A stretch of DNA of 64,000 bases from Warburgia ugandensis. Its lineage: Eukaryota > Streptophyta > Magnoliopsida > Canellales > Canellaceae. The position numbers and the translations under genes were made by a program. Below are positions 37,262 to 49,500 of this stretch, piece after piece; positions within the stretch are counted from its first letter, which is position 1, and every line of letters begins with the position of its first letter. The notes beneath the pieces are model-generated. The model was not told where the DNA came from, did no database searches, and saw nothing but the letters and a program-made list of their open reading frames with translations. The stretch covers positions 47,878,001-47,942,000 of the forward strand of contig CP141127.1 of NCBI GenBank assembly GCA_035236585.1, written 5' to 3'.

Positions 37262-39815
37262 TGATGTCTTGAAATAAGTACTTGCAAGTGAACAAATCAA
37301 AGTAATATGATGATACTCAAGTGACCTCGATGTCACAAGGAATCTCACAACATTGTATTAAATTGGAATCTATATAGATTAATCATCGTAGCCAAAGAAA
37401 GATTGTATTTTGATTTACTCTAGGAATTAAAAGAATATGGAATTAGAAATATGCATCAAATTAGAAATTTAAACTATAAAGAAATTTTTTAAAAATAAAG
37501 ACGTTCTAAGAATAACTTCTAAAAATGGAATTAGAAACTTTATATACCTAAAATGCATTCAAGAAAGGAAACTAATGCAAGACTAGAAACATGAATAAAC
37601 CTAGAATATGAATGGACTTACTAAATTAGAACATAGAAACTTTCTCTAAATAGTTATAGCCATTTTTGTACATTCAACGTACTCTATAGATAGAGGAATA
37701 CATGGAGTTGAACATAGTAAAATAAGAAATTAAATCATTGAAATTGTTCACTTGAAAATTTCCCAAAAAGCTAATCATAGGTTCGCCTCTCCATCAGAAC
37801 AATAGGCCTCCAACTCCTAGAAGATCTACTAGGCTGCGCTATCTAGTAGAAAAAAAAAAAATTCTTATGAAAATGAACATATTCTATTTTTAACAGAGAA
37901 TCAGAAGAAAAAGAGTCTTGAACCAAGAAAATGAAAATGGGACAAAGGAAATGGGTGAAGAAAGAAGAGCTAACCATAAGAATGAAAACTTGCTAAGGAA
38001 ATAAAATTAGAAACTTTCTTAACATGAAACTTCCTAAAAATACACTTGTAAGGTGCAACTAATCTTAAAGAAACTTCCTAAAGATTATTACTTTCAAAAG
38101 ATGAATGCTTTCTAATATTAGAAATTAGAACCTTCTAAAAATAAAATTATAAACTTCATAAAAATTAAGATCTAATCTAAATATGCAACTAAACATGATC
38201 AATGAATAAAATGAAATCTAAACATCCAACTACATGAGCAACATGTATTAACAAAGCACACATGATAAAGAAACAAACAACTAAAGTTGTTATGTAATCC
38301 AAAAGATTACAAGAAAAATGCACAACATTCAATAACATGAAAAAAACTAATTTTGACTTCAAACTTCTAGATCTAGCACCATCCATATATCAATCATCAA
38401 TGGCTAGCATGTGTGTTACCAAAAGAGAGAACCAAGGGAGAATGAAGAAAAGATAGGAAGCAAATCTAAAGTGTAAAAGAAGATGATGATGGATGACAAC
38501 TAGAAATGAATAAGGAGAAATCTAAGGCTAACAACTAAAGAAAAGCAAGAACCACTAACCTTGACTGAGTGCTTGAAAAGATGATCTAGCAACCACTTTC
38601 TCTTGGCTATCACTATAAAGAGATTGATGGCCTTTGGATGAAACTAACTAGAGCATCGCAATAAACAAAACACCTTTGAGAAGGGACATGGAAAAGCATG
38701 AATCCAAAAGAGAAAGGTCTGCCAAAAGGGGAAAGCACATTTTCCTAGAACCTCCAAGTGAAGATGTGTAAAAATGAAAACTCTACAAAGCAAAGATCCG
38801 TAGATTACCTCCTCCAAAGAAGATTGTGTAGAAAATTTGCATTGAACTCTAAGGAACTTACATAGAAAAGCTTCTAAAGTAAATTGCATATGAAGAATTC
38901 CTCTCCATGATTTTCACCCTATATATAGAGGTTAATGTTCCTAATTTCTATCCTAATGAACAAGGATTAGAGGGAAGTTGGATAACATAAGGGAATTAAA
39001 AAGTGGAAACCTCAAAGGAAAATGCATGAAAGACTCCTTCCTAAGTAGTTTATGATTTTAGCTGGGGGGGGAGGGGGGGGGGGGTGTTGTTGGCAAAGAA
39101 GAGAGGGAGAGAGAACATGAAAGTCTAAGGATTTAAGTCTCTTCTATGATTGGTCCACCTAGTATGCCACCCACCCTTGTTGATAACATCCATTTGATTC
39201 CCATTTTTCCTCTTTAAAATTCATGGTTTTCATGTTGGAAAATTTAGTTTTTCACTTCAAAAGGCGTGGACCCTTGTTGGATAGCTTAAGTGGGCCTACT
39301 TTATGGCTCTGACTTGATGGCTTCAATGGCTTGTATCCTAGCTTCATGGTTTGCATGATTTAGCTTCTCCGAGCCATTATTTCATTGCCCATGTGGGTTA
39401 GGTGGATTTCATGACTCATATGCAAAGGTGGTGGAATTCTACTATCTTATGAATAGATTTTGCATGGGCCCATTTCCAGTCACCTTGAATTCTACCAATT
39501 GTTTCTAGAATCTATTTACTTGCTTTAGAAAGATCCTGACCCTTAAACTTTGAAATGATAGAAAATGGGTCCCAAACACCATTGAATCATTCTTTTAACA
39601 CCTACAAAAATTAAAACACTATTTATTATCTAGAAATTATGATATCACATACTTACTTTGGATTAGCTTCTCCAACTGCAAAATATTAGATTTTTGGATT
39701 ATCAATTAAGAAATGCATGTGTCATGAATTTTGAGAAAACCCTAAAATAATGCCCTATAATCTATGACACATGTAATACTAACTGGGTACTTTTTTGCAA
39801 AATGACTACTTATCA
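37262..39815 (-). repeat. Element F 5' LTR (2.55 kb)
   Basis: It begins TGATAAGTAG at 39815 (minus strand) and ends CAAGACATCA at 37262, next to the PBS. It carries a TATA-like palindrome ctatatatag at 38919-38928 and a poly(G) tract at 39064-39084. Beyond 39815 copia gag begins abruptly, so this is the outer right end of the D/F composite. The expected duplicate of ctctt (39816-39820) lies off the left edge of the window. Confidence 0.75.
39064..39084 (+). repeat. Poly(G) tract in F LTR
   Basis: Twenty-one bases that are all G except for one A after the eighth. It is an extreme G run for AT-rich surroundings and could form a G-quadruplex. Confidence 0.9.
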
Positions 39816-40870
39816 CTCTTCACATGAAGAAGCAACATCTTCACTTTCACTCCAGGTGGAAGCAAGAGCTTTCTTCTTCTTAGGAAACACCTTCTTTTTC
39901 TTCTTCAATAATGGACAAGTAGGTTTGATATGTCCAGGCTTTTTGCACTCAGAATATACAAGATGATCCTTCTTAAATGTTGGATCCAACTATCCAGTAG
40001 CCTTCTTAAAGAATGTTTGGTTTTCTCTACTACATTTCCCTTTAACCCTTTTATTGAATCTTCTATTAAGAAGGGCAAGCTCTTCACTATCAGCAACAAC
40101 TTCGTCAAACTAGCCTTCATCAACCTTGAGTGTTATAGACTTGTCTTTCTTATTCTTTGATTTCTTTTGCAATAAACACTTCTCACTAAGCTCATAAGTG
40201 ATCTATGAAACTATGAGTTCATCCGACTTCAAGGTTTGTAAGTCCTTGGTCTCTCATTTATTTGTGACCTTAGGAATCCAAGGCCATGGTAAATACTAAC
40301 TAGCTTTTCATTAGTAATCACCTTTCCAAGAGATTCCATGAAATTGATGATATTGGTGAACCTTATAAACATTTCAATAATGGATTTATTGGGCTTCATG
40401 AAGAATAACTCATGTTCATGGACTAGAAGATTGATTCTAGCCTCCTTCACTTGATTTTTTAACTTCATGGTTGACTTTCAACTTGTTTCAAATTTATTGA
40501 GTAGATTCACAAGTTGAAATTATATTGAACCCTCTAGCATCAAGTGAACTAGATTCATTGTTTTATAATTAACTTACATTTTCTTATGACCTTCTTCACT
40601 TTGAATGCACAATATCATAGATACATTGTTTATTATCAACTTGTGATCTTCTTCACTCCATGCACCCTTTGGTGCGAAATGAGGAACACCATTAATCAAC
40701 AAAAAAGATTTGTAAGGGTCTTCTTCAACTGAACTTTATAGCATATAACCTTCAAATCTAATAAAAAGTTTTATCCTTGCTTTCTAGTATCTATAGTTGG
40801 TGCCATCAAAGAATGGTCACCTATGAGCTGGCTGACCTTCCCCAAGATTTGTTCTTATAATTGCTTGTTA
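39816..40870 (-). pseudogene. Ty1/copia gag, truncated by the D/F composite
   Basis: The copia gag polyprotein N-terminus, read on the minus strand from about 40870. It shows a degraded opening (GQPAHR, then FFDGTNYRY-KARI, the usual W lost), then EEDPYKSF, and the UBN2 core in the frame at 40229-40468 (INLLVHEHELFFMKPNKSI followed by EMFIRFTNIIN and LGKVITNEKLV). Near 39950 lies the nucleic-acid-binding knuckle, ECKKPGHIKPTC, followed by a Lys-rich stretch. The first zinc Cys of the CX2CX4HX4C knuckle reads Tyr. Stops and shifts break the frame. The gene ends at the F LTR boundary at 39815; protease, integrase and RT are outside the window, if they survive. Confidence 0.8.
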
Positions 40871-40930
40871 TTGCCTTTCAGAAAAACTCTGAAATTTGAT
40901 CTTTAACTCTTTTGAAACCTTATAGCACCT

Positions 40931-40943
40931 ACTCTAATACCAA
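40931..40943 (-). other. Copia primer-binding site (tRNA-Met type)
   Basis: The minus strand reads TTGGTATTAGAGT, one change from the TTGGTATCAGAG start of the initiator-tRNA-Met PBS usual in Ty1/copia. It lies just after the LTR and before gag. Confidence 0.78.
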
Positions 40944-42241
40944 TTTTTAGATCCCAAGAGGGGAGTGGATTGGGCCCAAATCAAGATTTGAAAATATTTA
41001 AGAAGTTTGTGTTCAAAATAAAAAGACAAGTTTCAAAAATGAAATTTTTTTCCACATAATAAGGAACTAGACATAGAGATCTTATAGTGGTTTAGCTAGT
41101 CAAGCAAGGTACCTACTTCTGCTCTCTAAAGGTATTCCCAACCTTATAAGATTTTATATGCTAGTTGACACTATGCTAGCTAAAAACAAAAGCCAAGGGC
41201 ACTTGTAGCATTGCCCTTTTATAAATACTTTAAAAACTATCAAAGGCAAAAGAAATGCCCCACTCTCTCAAATACAAAGATGATTTAAAGAAATAGTTCT
41301 CTCTCAGTATATTCAATACAAATAAAAAAGATATAGAGAATTTAAAAGGAAAAAAAAGATTAAAAAAAAAAAAAGTATTTTCACAAGAGCACACAGAAGC
41401 TTGTTTGAGTAGATAGCTTGAAAGCTCTTCTAATTGATTTTTAATCTTCTTGTTCTTATCTCCAAATGACCTCAATATGTATTCCTAATTCAAAAGGATC
41501 CATCAGGGATAGATTCCTATCTATTTGAGACATTTATGACCATTCAGCAAATAGCAACTAAATTTGGAATTCAAAGTTGGCATAGCTTTCTCCCATTTAG
41601 TTGGTTGAATTTTCCATTTTAGTCAACTAGAATACTTATATAATAAATCCCAAAAATGCCTTTTCCAAGCTTAGTCAGCTAAATTTATGCCTAGAAATGG
41701 AACCGACTTGATTTTCTTCTTCGTTACTCACAAAGTGAAATTAAATAACTAATTTCTCAAAGAAAGCACTTTGTTAAGCAACAATTTGAAATTTAGTAGG
41801 CTTGATCTTCATTTAGTTGGCTAAGTTTCAAGAAAAATATTCCAATGTCTAAATAAATTAGCTAACTTGAATATCATGTTAGCTAGCTAAATGAGCACAT
41901 GAGCCAAAACATGACTTCTTCAATTTTGATTCTAGCTTCACCTTATCCTCAATGAGTAGGCCAAAATCAAGTTTTTCAATATCTTGGTTGATTCAAACTA
42001 GTTGGCTCTATCTGAAGAAAACACATCCTCTGTTATTTTTATGAGATAGTCAACTTCATTGTCTAGTTTAGTTGGCTATTTGAATTTTAGCTGGCTAAAG
42101 TAGAAGGCAATCAATTAGATTGAGAATCAGATTATAGCTTACTCAAATTTTGAGACTTATGTCTTTGACTAAAAAACTAATCCAATTTGATTTCATACAG
42201 TTTGAAGTTTTATTATTATCAAAACATGGATACCTAGGGTC

Positions 42242-42244
<3 letters not shown>
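40944..42244 (-). repeat. Copia 5' LTR (1.3 kb)
   Basis: On the minus strand it begins CGTTGACCCTAGG followed by a TTTTGATAATAATAAAAC stretch, matching the TGTTGACCC...TTTTGATGAT start of SIRE/Tork-like copia LTRs with the first T changed. Near its end it has CAATCCACTCCCCTCTTGGG, the usual copia pre-PBS segment. The 3' terminus is degraded, so that end is approximate. Frames inside (41230-41475 and others) look accidental. Confidence 0.7.

Positions 42245-42310
<66 letters not shown>
42245..42310. repeat. (GA)33 microsatellite
   Basis: Sixty-six bases of perfect GA repeat, starting at the base next to the copia LTR end. The reading frames that span it on both strands (42143-42392) are products of the repeat. 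Confidence 0.95.
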
Positions 42311-42314
<4 letters not shown>

Positions 42315-42426
42315 ACTATTGATGCTTGGACCTCCAAGACGGCAAGGAGAGAATATAGTATAGTTTTAGAAATAATATTTATTTATGTTTGATTATATTT
42401 AAAATTTTCACTTTTAATGCACATGT

Positions 42427-42490
42427 AGCTAATAGATGAATTGCTTAAGATATCCTATTCTTGTGTTGAGGCTTTGGATTCAAATTCCAA
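42427..42490 (+). repeat. Possible tRNA-derived SINE head
   Basis: tagctaatagatgaa looks like a degenerate box A. Fifty bases downstream, 42474-42490 (ttggattcaaattccaa) folds as a perfect T arm: five-base stem, seven-base loop TTCAAAT. The acceptor stem is not recognisable, so this is at most a SINE promoter region, not a tRNA gene. Confidence 0.35.
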
Positions 42491-42875
42491 TGAAATAAAA
42501 CATTTCGTTACCTAATAAGTCAACTTAATGAGTTACTAGATTTTCTCATAAATCAAGTTCAAAATGCCTCATTAGGGAAAGCTAAGGGGCACATATATTT
42601 ATACCCTTTATTGTGGAGTTTGTTCTTGAATACATAGCACATTGCCTTCTAATTTTGTAGCTCAAAGAAGATTTGGAAAAGTTTCATCTACTAGATGATG
42701 AAAATATTGGGGTCTATTACATGGTGTATGTACATATTTTTACTTGGTAATTGTAGTTGGTAAAAGTAAAAGTACCCCTACTTTGAATGATCCAGACTGT
42801 AGTTCAATAGACTCGAAAAAGCAAATTGAGTTACTCATTGAGTCAACTAGCTACATAAAACAATACATTCTTCCA

Positions 42876-42921
42876 CTAGGATTGATCCTAAGACCTCCAT
42901 GACAACATCTAAACCAATCAG
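42876..42921 (-). repeat. Possible second tRNA-like SINE remnant
   Basis: The minus strand reads CTGATTGGTTTAGATGTTG (box-A-like), then 11 bases later TTAGGATCAATCCTAG, a near T arm one base short of GGTTCGAATCC. It is oriented opposite to the previous candidate. Confidence 0.3.
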
Positions 42922-43207
42922 GCTGGCCTTCATTCATGCTCATATATTAAAAGTTTTATAAATGACTAAATAGGAATAAAAAAATGTAAAAAAATTTAAC
43001 CCAAGGATTTCAAGTCACACATAACTCACTTCTGGTTAACTCAAACTCTACTCAAAAGTGAGTCGAGTCGAGTTTTCAAACTATAGTCATAACCAGTTGC
43101 TAGAAGTTACCACATATGAGTTATAAAAAAGCTTCTTCACTGTGTGATTATCCTAAGATTTTTATTTGTGGAGAGACATCATCATCATCATCAAGACCTT
43201 ATCCCAA

Positions 43208-43862
43208 TTAGGGGTCATACACATAAATCTTGTTCCTCCATTCCCCTCTATTAACTACCATGGCTTCATTTAGTCCCAAAGCTTTTAAATCTTTTCTTAC
43301 CACTTCTATCCACATTCTTTTGGGCCTTCCCCTTGCCTTTCTAGAACCTTCTACTTGCATTGCCTCACTCCTAACCGGTGCCGTTTTTTGTCTCCTTTGG
43401 TCATGTCCAAACCATCTAGGTCTAATCTCCCTCATCTTGTTACCTATTGGTGCTACCCCTAAGTTTTCTCTAATGTTTTCATTCCTAATTCTATCATTTC
43501 TTGTCTTACCACTCATCCATCTCAACATCCTCATTTGTGCTGCACTCAGCCTATGAATATGATGTTCTTTAACTACTCAACACTCTAATCCATAGAGCAT
43601 GGCTAGTCTTTCGCCATTTTATAGAATTTTCCTTTTAGTTTGAATGGCATTCATCTAACACACAAACTCAAGATGCACATCTCCATTTGGTCCAACCCAC
43701 TTGGATTCTCTAGGTAACCTCTCTCTCAATCTCTTCACTCTCATGAATAATTGATCCTAAGTACCAAAAGTAGTCTCTTATGAGGACTTCTTAGTTATCA
43801 ATCTTTACTAGTGCTCCACTCCCACTCCTCTCCTTACTAAAAATGCATTCCATATACTCTGG
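43208..43862 (-). pseudogene. LINE reverse transcriptase C-terminal region
   Basis: The frame at 43208-43534 is open for 108 residues: WMSGKTRNDRIRNENIREN, then GNKMREIRPRWFGHDQRR, GRPKRMWIEVVRKDL and WRNKIYVYDP at the stop. This is the conserved tail of plant RTE polyproteins. Upstream, 43535-43862, the frame continues with breaks and reaches the G insertion with EYMEC followed by KERSGSGALVKI. Joining across G gives the expected order after the catalytic core. Confidence 0.82.
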
Positions 43863-43867
43863 GTTAG
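43863..43867. other. Target-site duplication of G, left copy
   Basis: gttag, identical to 52520-52524; removing G and one copy rejoins the LINE reading frame. Confidence 0.9.
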
Positions 43868-46514
43868 TGTCACGACCCGGGTTTTCTCATGCATTTTTAA
43901 ATGCAATACCTAATTTCCTAAGGCGGGATGCATCCCTATTTGAAAACCATTCTATAAAAACCATGCAATGCAGCGGAAAACCTTTAGTTTTAAACTCATA
44001 TTTGAAAACCCCGAGTGTCATTTTCCTTCACAATAACCAAAGTAGTTTTTGAAAAAACCTCAGAAATCATAAATATTTTTCCCCAAGTCTTTCCAGTCAT
44101 AGCACACAGCCCAACTGTAATTAAATACAACTTCATGTCCAAAGGGTTGAGAGTTTACTTACATGTATAACTTTCTTCTTTTTGATTCACTTGCTCGTAG
44201 CACTAATATCTCCTGAGACGTCTTCTATTTATGGATGGAACTATCCTGAAAAATGTTAAGGATAGGGTGAGTATATACTATACTCAGTAGGAGTCTATCA
44301 CTACTAGTTTTATAATGCATGTGATGTTTTAAAATCATATGCTCTTTCCAAAACACGTGCATGTCTGAATACTCAAGTTTAATATTGACATCAAAATCCA
44401 TTGTCAAACTGAAATACTAACGACTTAAAGGATCATATAATCCAAAATCAAAAGTATCATATACATATATATCATAACATCATGATATGCATAAAATGCT
44501 TCATGGAATCCAACTCATGGATCTTTAGTATGGTATGGTCGACCAACCTCATATCATGCCATATGCAATGCACATAAATCATCAAACCATAGGGTCCACT
44601 ATGCCCACGACCTCCTCGTCGTGTGGTCCCTGGGTACCTGAGGACACTCGGTCATAGCCTCCATGGGGCCTATGACACGTCCTTCATCGTAAATCATGCA
44701 ATTTATGAAATCGATTGCAAAACATGCATGCAATGCTAGTCTCGCATTCAAAGTCATAACCCTATCTAGAAGCCTGCCAACCTAGAAGCCTGTCAGCTCT
44801 CTCTGGCCCGCCCTTATTGGCCCGCCCTCATCGGCCAAGGCTACACTTATCATGCAGACAAGCAGAAACCTCTTTTTCAAAACCTATCCTCTTTGGGTCC
44901 CTCACAACTGCCTGGCCCTTGGCACTCCACCGTCTTTTGGCAACCCTCAAGGACATGCAATTTTTTCAAGAACTTAATGCTCATAAATCATGCAATGTAT
45001 GCAATAGTTTGCAAAACATATCTATGCATAATGTATATGCAATTAAAACATGTCTATGCATAAAGCATTTATCACATGCAAGTCATATACTTAAAACATG
45101 TATTCAAAAAACAATAATAGTTCTTTTAAAAGAATCTAGTAGCAATAGAACACCGACCTGGCTAGGTCGCGCTAACCCTTTTGTCCTCGGACGCTCCTGG
45201 TCATGGTTTGGGGAATCAAGGTTAGTTTGGCCTATCTTTTATGGGTTTTGGAGTAATTGGTCTTATTACTTAGGCATTAGGCGTCCATCCCTATGCCTAT
45301 GGGTGTAATAAGGTCCTAATTGGGCCTCGGTGTCATCAGTTTTCCAAAGTTCTAGTGGCCACGCGCCACCATCCTATTCTAAGGGTCATACCAACCTTTG
45401 ATTGGACCTTGATCAGGGATTTTATAGTTTGGATGTATCTGTGCCGTCGACACGGATACAACGCCTTTGGCGGCACCTCAATCGGAGCTCTAGATCTCGT
45501 GTTATAAGCGTTTTGGTGTCGTATGTACATAAAGTCTTAAAAATGAAAAAAACGGAATGCTAGGGCGCTGCGCGACTACATCATGCGCCCTGGCTTCCTT
45601 AAGGAACAAAAAAAACCCGCAGCGCTAGCGCACTATGCGTCTGCGGTGTGCACCTCAGCGGGCACGTCTGCAGAGGCACCGGGTTTTCCGCCCGACTGTC
45701 CCTTTTGCGGGCACGTCCCTGGACGCGCCCGTTTGGTTTTTCAAACCGAGGTCGACGCGGGACGACGTGTGACGTTCCTATTGGATCGTCTTGCTCGTTG
45801 GGGAACCGGCGCATCCTCAAGACACCCTGGTTTGACCCTGTCAAATCAGTGCGACCCAAGGGACGTCCCTGGGTCCTTGGTGGCTCTCCTGGGCTCCGTT
45901 TTGTATGGTTTTTCATGCAAAAAACCTAGGGAAATCATTCTTGGAACTATGGTGGAGATGGGTTTTGAGTGATCTCGGACGTACTTGGCTCATTGCTGGG
46001 TTTTTCTCCTTGTTTTACCCTCTAGGTCACTGCTCCACGACTAGTTTTTCTTCAATGTTTTGGGCTGCCATTAGAGGCGCCCAAGAGCTCTATTTATAGA
46101 GCTAAGAGAGGGTTCTGGAGGGGGCTCTCACCGCCTTTGAATGGCAGTGGAGAAACCTCCAGAATTGCGGTGATTTCTCCTCTAATCATCGTCATTCTAG
46201 AACCCTCTAGAGGTTGAAGATGAAGGGGTGCCCGTATCAAAATGGGCCCCTGTGTTTTGCAGGTTAAACCGTTTTTGTAGAATTTACAATTTTGCCCCTA
46301 AACTTCAAAGGGCCATATCTTGCTCCTTTTAACTCCGTTTTGGGTGATTTTGGTCTCATTGGATTCCTTTTTCCAAGACGCATCTAATGGAACCATTTTT
46401 AGGACCAAATTCTTGGGTTCAGTCAAGGTGAATAGTGAAATGATTAAAATGCCCTTATCTTCCAAACTGAACTTTTCATGGGATTTTAATATTACAAAAA
46501 TTGGGGTCATTACA
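43868..46514 (-). repeat. Element G 3' LTR (2.65 kb)
   Basis: Begins TGTAATGACCCC (minus strand, 46514) and ends GGGTCGTGACA (43868). It has a TATAAATA box on the minus strand at 46091-46098, inside the palindrome agctctatttatagagct. A GC-rich part lies at about 45560-45900. Reading frames there occur on both strands in both LTRs and are not genes. Confidence 0.85.
46091..46098 (-). promoter_or_regulatory. TATA box of G 3' LTR
   Basis: The minus strand reads TATAAATA within a 7-bp inverted repeat (agctcta...tagagct). The same box is at 52097-52104 in the 5' LTR, the likely promoter for the element RNA. Confidence 0.6.
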
Positions 46515-49500
46515 TTATTACCCCCTTAAAAGAATTTCGTCCTCGAAATTCCATAACTTATCATCTTCCAGGTATTTGTCTCTTAGACGATTTCTTGGTG
46601 AATGCATTCCCCTTTAAGAATCAAATCTAGGTTCATCCTCAATTTATCATTTCTATTGTTCCTCCTATAAGGCCTCACCTATAAGGGCCATTTTCGCTGT
46701 GTACTCTGATGCAGCGCCATACTCTCATACGTGCCAATTTAACAATACCGTTTTCTAGTAGTACTTCATCTATCTTGAATTCCTTAGATTCCTATACTTA
46801 TCTTATCATGTATAAGATAGTCTCCTCGTAAGATCATGCTTCTTTATTCATATATATATATATATATATATATATACTTCTTTCAAGATCATATTATCTT
46901 ATTTCTCCTACTTCATTTCGAATATCATAGGATAATCTAGTGATCTCCTTCATCATCCACAAGCCCAACAAAAGTTACCTTCTTTCTATTGTGTCTAACT
47001 TTGCTTCTTATATTTGTCTCCAAGATACTTCAATAAATGATATGGTATCATTTGCTCTATAGTCAAACTCTTACTTAACTTTGAATTTCAACTGTCTGTC
47101 ATTTTTCATATGTGACTTGATTTCCTTGACCAAGGTTACATTCGAAAATGAAAGCCAATTAGTAGCATCTTCCATCGAGGACCTTATCATGTACTGAAAG
47201 TAAAATGTCCTAACTTCATACCCAGTTTCATAATTATTGAATTCATTAAACGCTTTCCTCTGTGAGGATCTTATCCAAACTCATGTCAAATGTTAATAGT
47301 CGATTCATCATCATGGGTCATATGTCTAGAAGCCTATCTCACTATTCTCATCCATTTGTCTTTAAGAGTGTTAATAATGTTCCTATTCATGTAAAGCAAA
47401 AAGTCTCTTATTCATCACCGGATACCCTTATGGTTGAATTCCTTTGTCATCATCCTCTTTGTCCTTTCTTTGCTTGATGGTTTTCTTCGTTTCCTTCTAG
47501 TTCAAAAGTTCTATACTCAATCCATTAGGGTTAGTCCTTAAGAAATTCCTCTAATTGATTTTTAGTACTTGGTATATGCTCATAACAACTAACTATTTGT
47601 CTAAAGGCAATGTAACATCATATCTCACTTTATAGTGTGCTAGCCATCTCACTTTTTCTCCTTCCATCCCCTATGTCAATATGTTGTGCAATCTTCAATC
47701 ATGTAGTCTATATTGTCAGGAGGTATACTCGTAAGTAGTGATTTTCTCAATTCCTCAAATTTTATTCTTCAAGTGCCTCCTTATTTTATCTTTCAAGTGC
47801 CTTCTTATACTTAGTTTATAATAGCAATAATTCTCCTTCAATAGCGATTATATCAAATTGTACTAAAGTTGTTTACTCAACAAGTTTTACAATACTTAGA
47901 TAAGCATAAACATTTTCTTAGACATAGAAAGACTTTATTTGATTACCTATTGATTTCTTCCCAGATACATTATAAGCTCAAGGGCCTCTAGAGTGATCGA
48001 AACTTATCTACCTTCCTTTCAATCCAAGTCTACAGTAGTTTTCAAACCCAAAGTAATTTCTTCACCTTGTCATAGTAGCCACTAAGGTTTGAAAAACCTT
48101 TCACATTGGTTTAGATCACTTCTTATTTTTTGCTCCTATCTCAGTTGTTATTGTATTTATTGTACTTGTAGCTCCTCCATGATGTGGCCTAATCAACTAG
48201 CCTTATACCCTCAAATGACTTAGCCTAACAAGTACTCAAGTCTAAAGACTTATAACATCCTTCTGAGTATATAACTTCAACTACCAACATACCTGATTAA
48301 TTAGGGTGGGATGCCTCCATTTAGTTAACAACACTCAATGATGGTCTTAAGATATTTGGTCTTCCAATCTATGACAGTGAGACCTCAATTTGATCCTTGA
48401 TGGTACCCTACTTGCTAAATGGATAAGTTACTGTCCTGGCCTATTTCCTTTTTCAATATAACTTTATTTACTCATGTAGTGGCAAGGTGAGATATCACTA
48501 AATTTTCCCTTTTATGGATTATATCCATTGGTGTCCCCTATAAGCTAATGGATCTTGATAAGAATCTTATTGATATCAAACCATTTTAATTTCTAGTTGG
48601 TCTCCATTCTTCTTTGAAAATTTCTTATCGCATAATCTCCTGAAATTCGATACTCTACTCAAAGTCTTAAATCCCATATGCTTTCTCTCTATTATACGTA
48701 TTATTGCTAACTCAACTATTATTTCTTTGAAGTTGATTGGTTATCTTCAAGTTGAAAGATTTGTATGTATCATCATAAGGTCATGATCTTCTAATATTGA
48801 ATACTTATAGTTACATCTCTATCTCTTTCTCTCTTTTCTTCAAAATCCTCACATGGTCTACCTGGATCAATGTCTCTTTATGCTTTGTTACATATAATTG
48901 ATACTTCATCTATTCCTTTACGTAATAGATATGATAAACTGAATGCTTGTCTTAAGATCATTGAAATCCTCAGTCGCCTATAGCCTCAATAAAATTTATA
49001 CAATGTCTTAATAATTGCATTGATGTTTTGATCGTGTTATACTTCTCTTACAAGTTCATGTTAGGATCGATCTATTATCATCCTTAGTATTATCATCAAA
49101 ATCTTTTGATCACTCGGTTGAATTCATTTCCCTATCACATAATATGTCACTTGTATGCATCTCCGGATTTGTTCCATAATACTCAAGTAGTTATTATTCG
49201 ATAGCACTTCACTCTTTATAAGACTTCAATTAAGGTATCCAAAATTGAGCTAAGTCTTTCAAGATTTATACCTTTGTGATCTAGTACAAGTCACAGCTAT
49301 CCCTTAGTATCATCTTGTATGCTTATCCCTATTATCATCAAAAATTTCTCAAAGTCTGTCTTTTACATCTCATATATCACATCCTTGTGATAGTGTACTC
49401 ATATTCTGATATTCTTTATTATGGTAAGATAGCCATCTAGGTTCTTTGATTTTCTCACCTTTGATAAGATTACTTTAATGCAGGTCAACGCTATCTACTA

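Larger units (their letters stand above)
42311..43176. other. Spacer between copia LTR and LINE 3' end, with SINE-like remnants
   Basis: No protein gene. Two tRNA-like stretches stand out and are listed separately (42427-42490 plus strand, 42876-42921 minus strand). The rest is AT-rich and not recognised. Confidence 0.5.

Noticed and set aside
42143-42392. Frames encoding runs of Arg-Glu or Ser-Leu
   Set aside because: Direct translation of the (GA)33 tract.
42474-42490. Possible tRNA gene
   Set aside because: Only the T arm is canonical; no acceptor stem or D arm can be built.
43230-43556. 108-codon plus-strand frame opposite the LINE tail
   Set aside because: Exact antisense shadow of the LINE reverse transcriptase C-terminus, which has the real family motifs; the same happens at 59599-59859.
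45583-46099. Frames of 64-129 codons, repeated at 51612-52105
   Set aside because: They are in the GC-rich part of the two G LTRs; different starts and stops in each copy and no domain.
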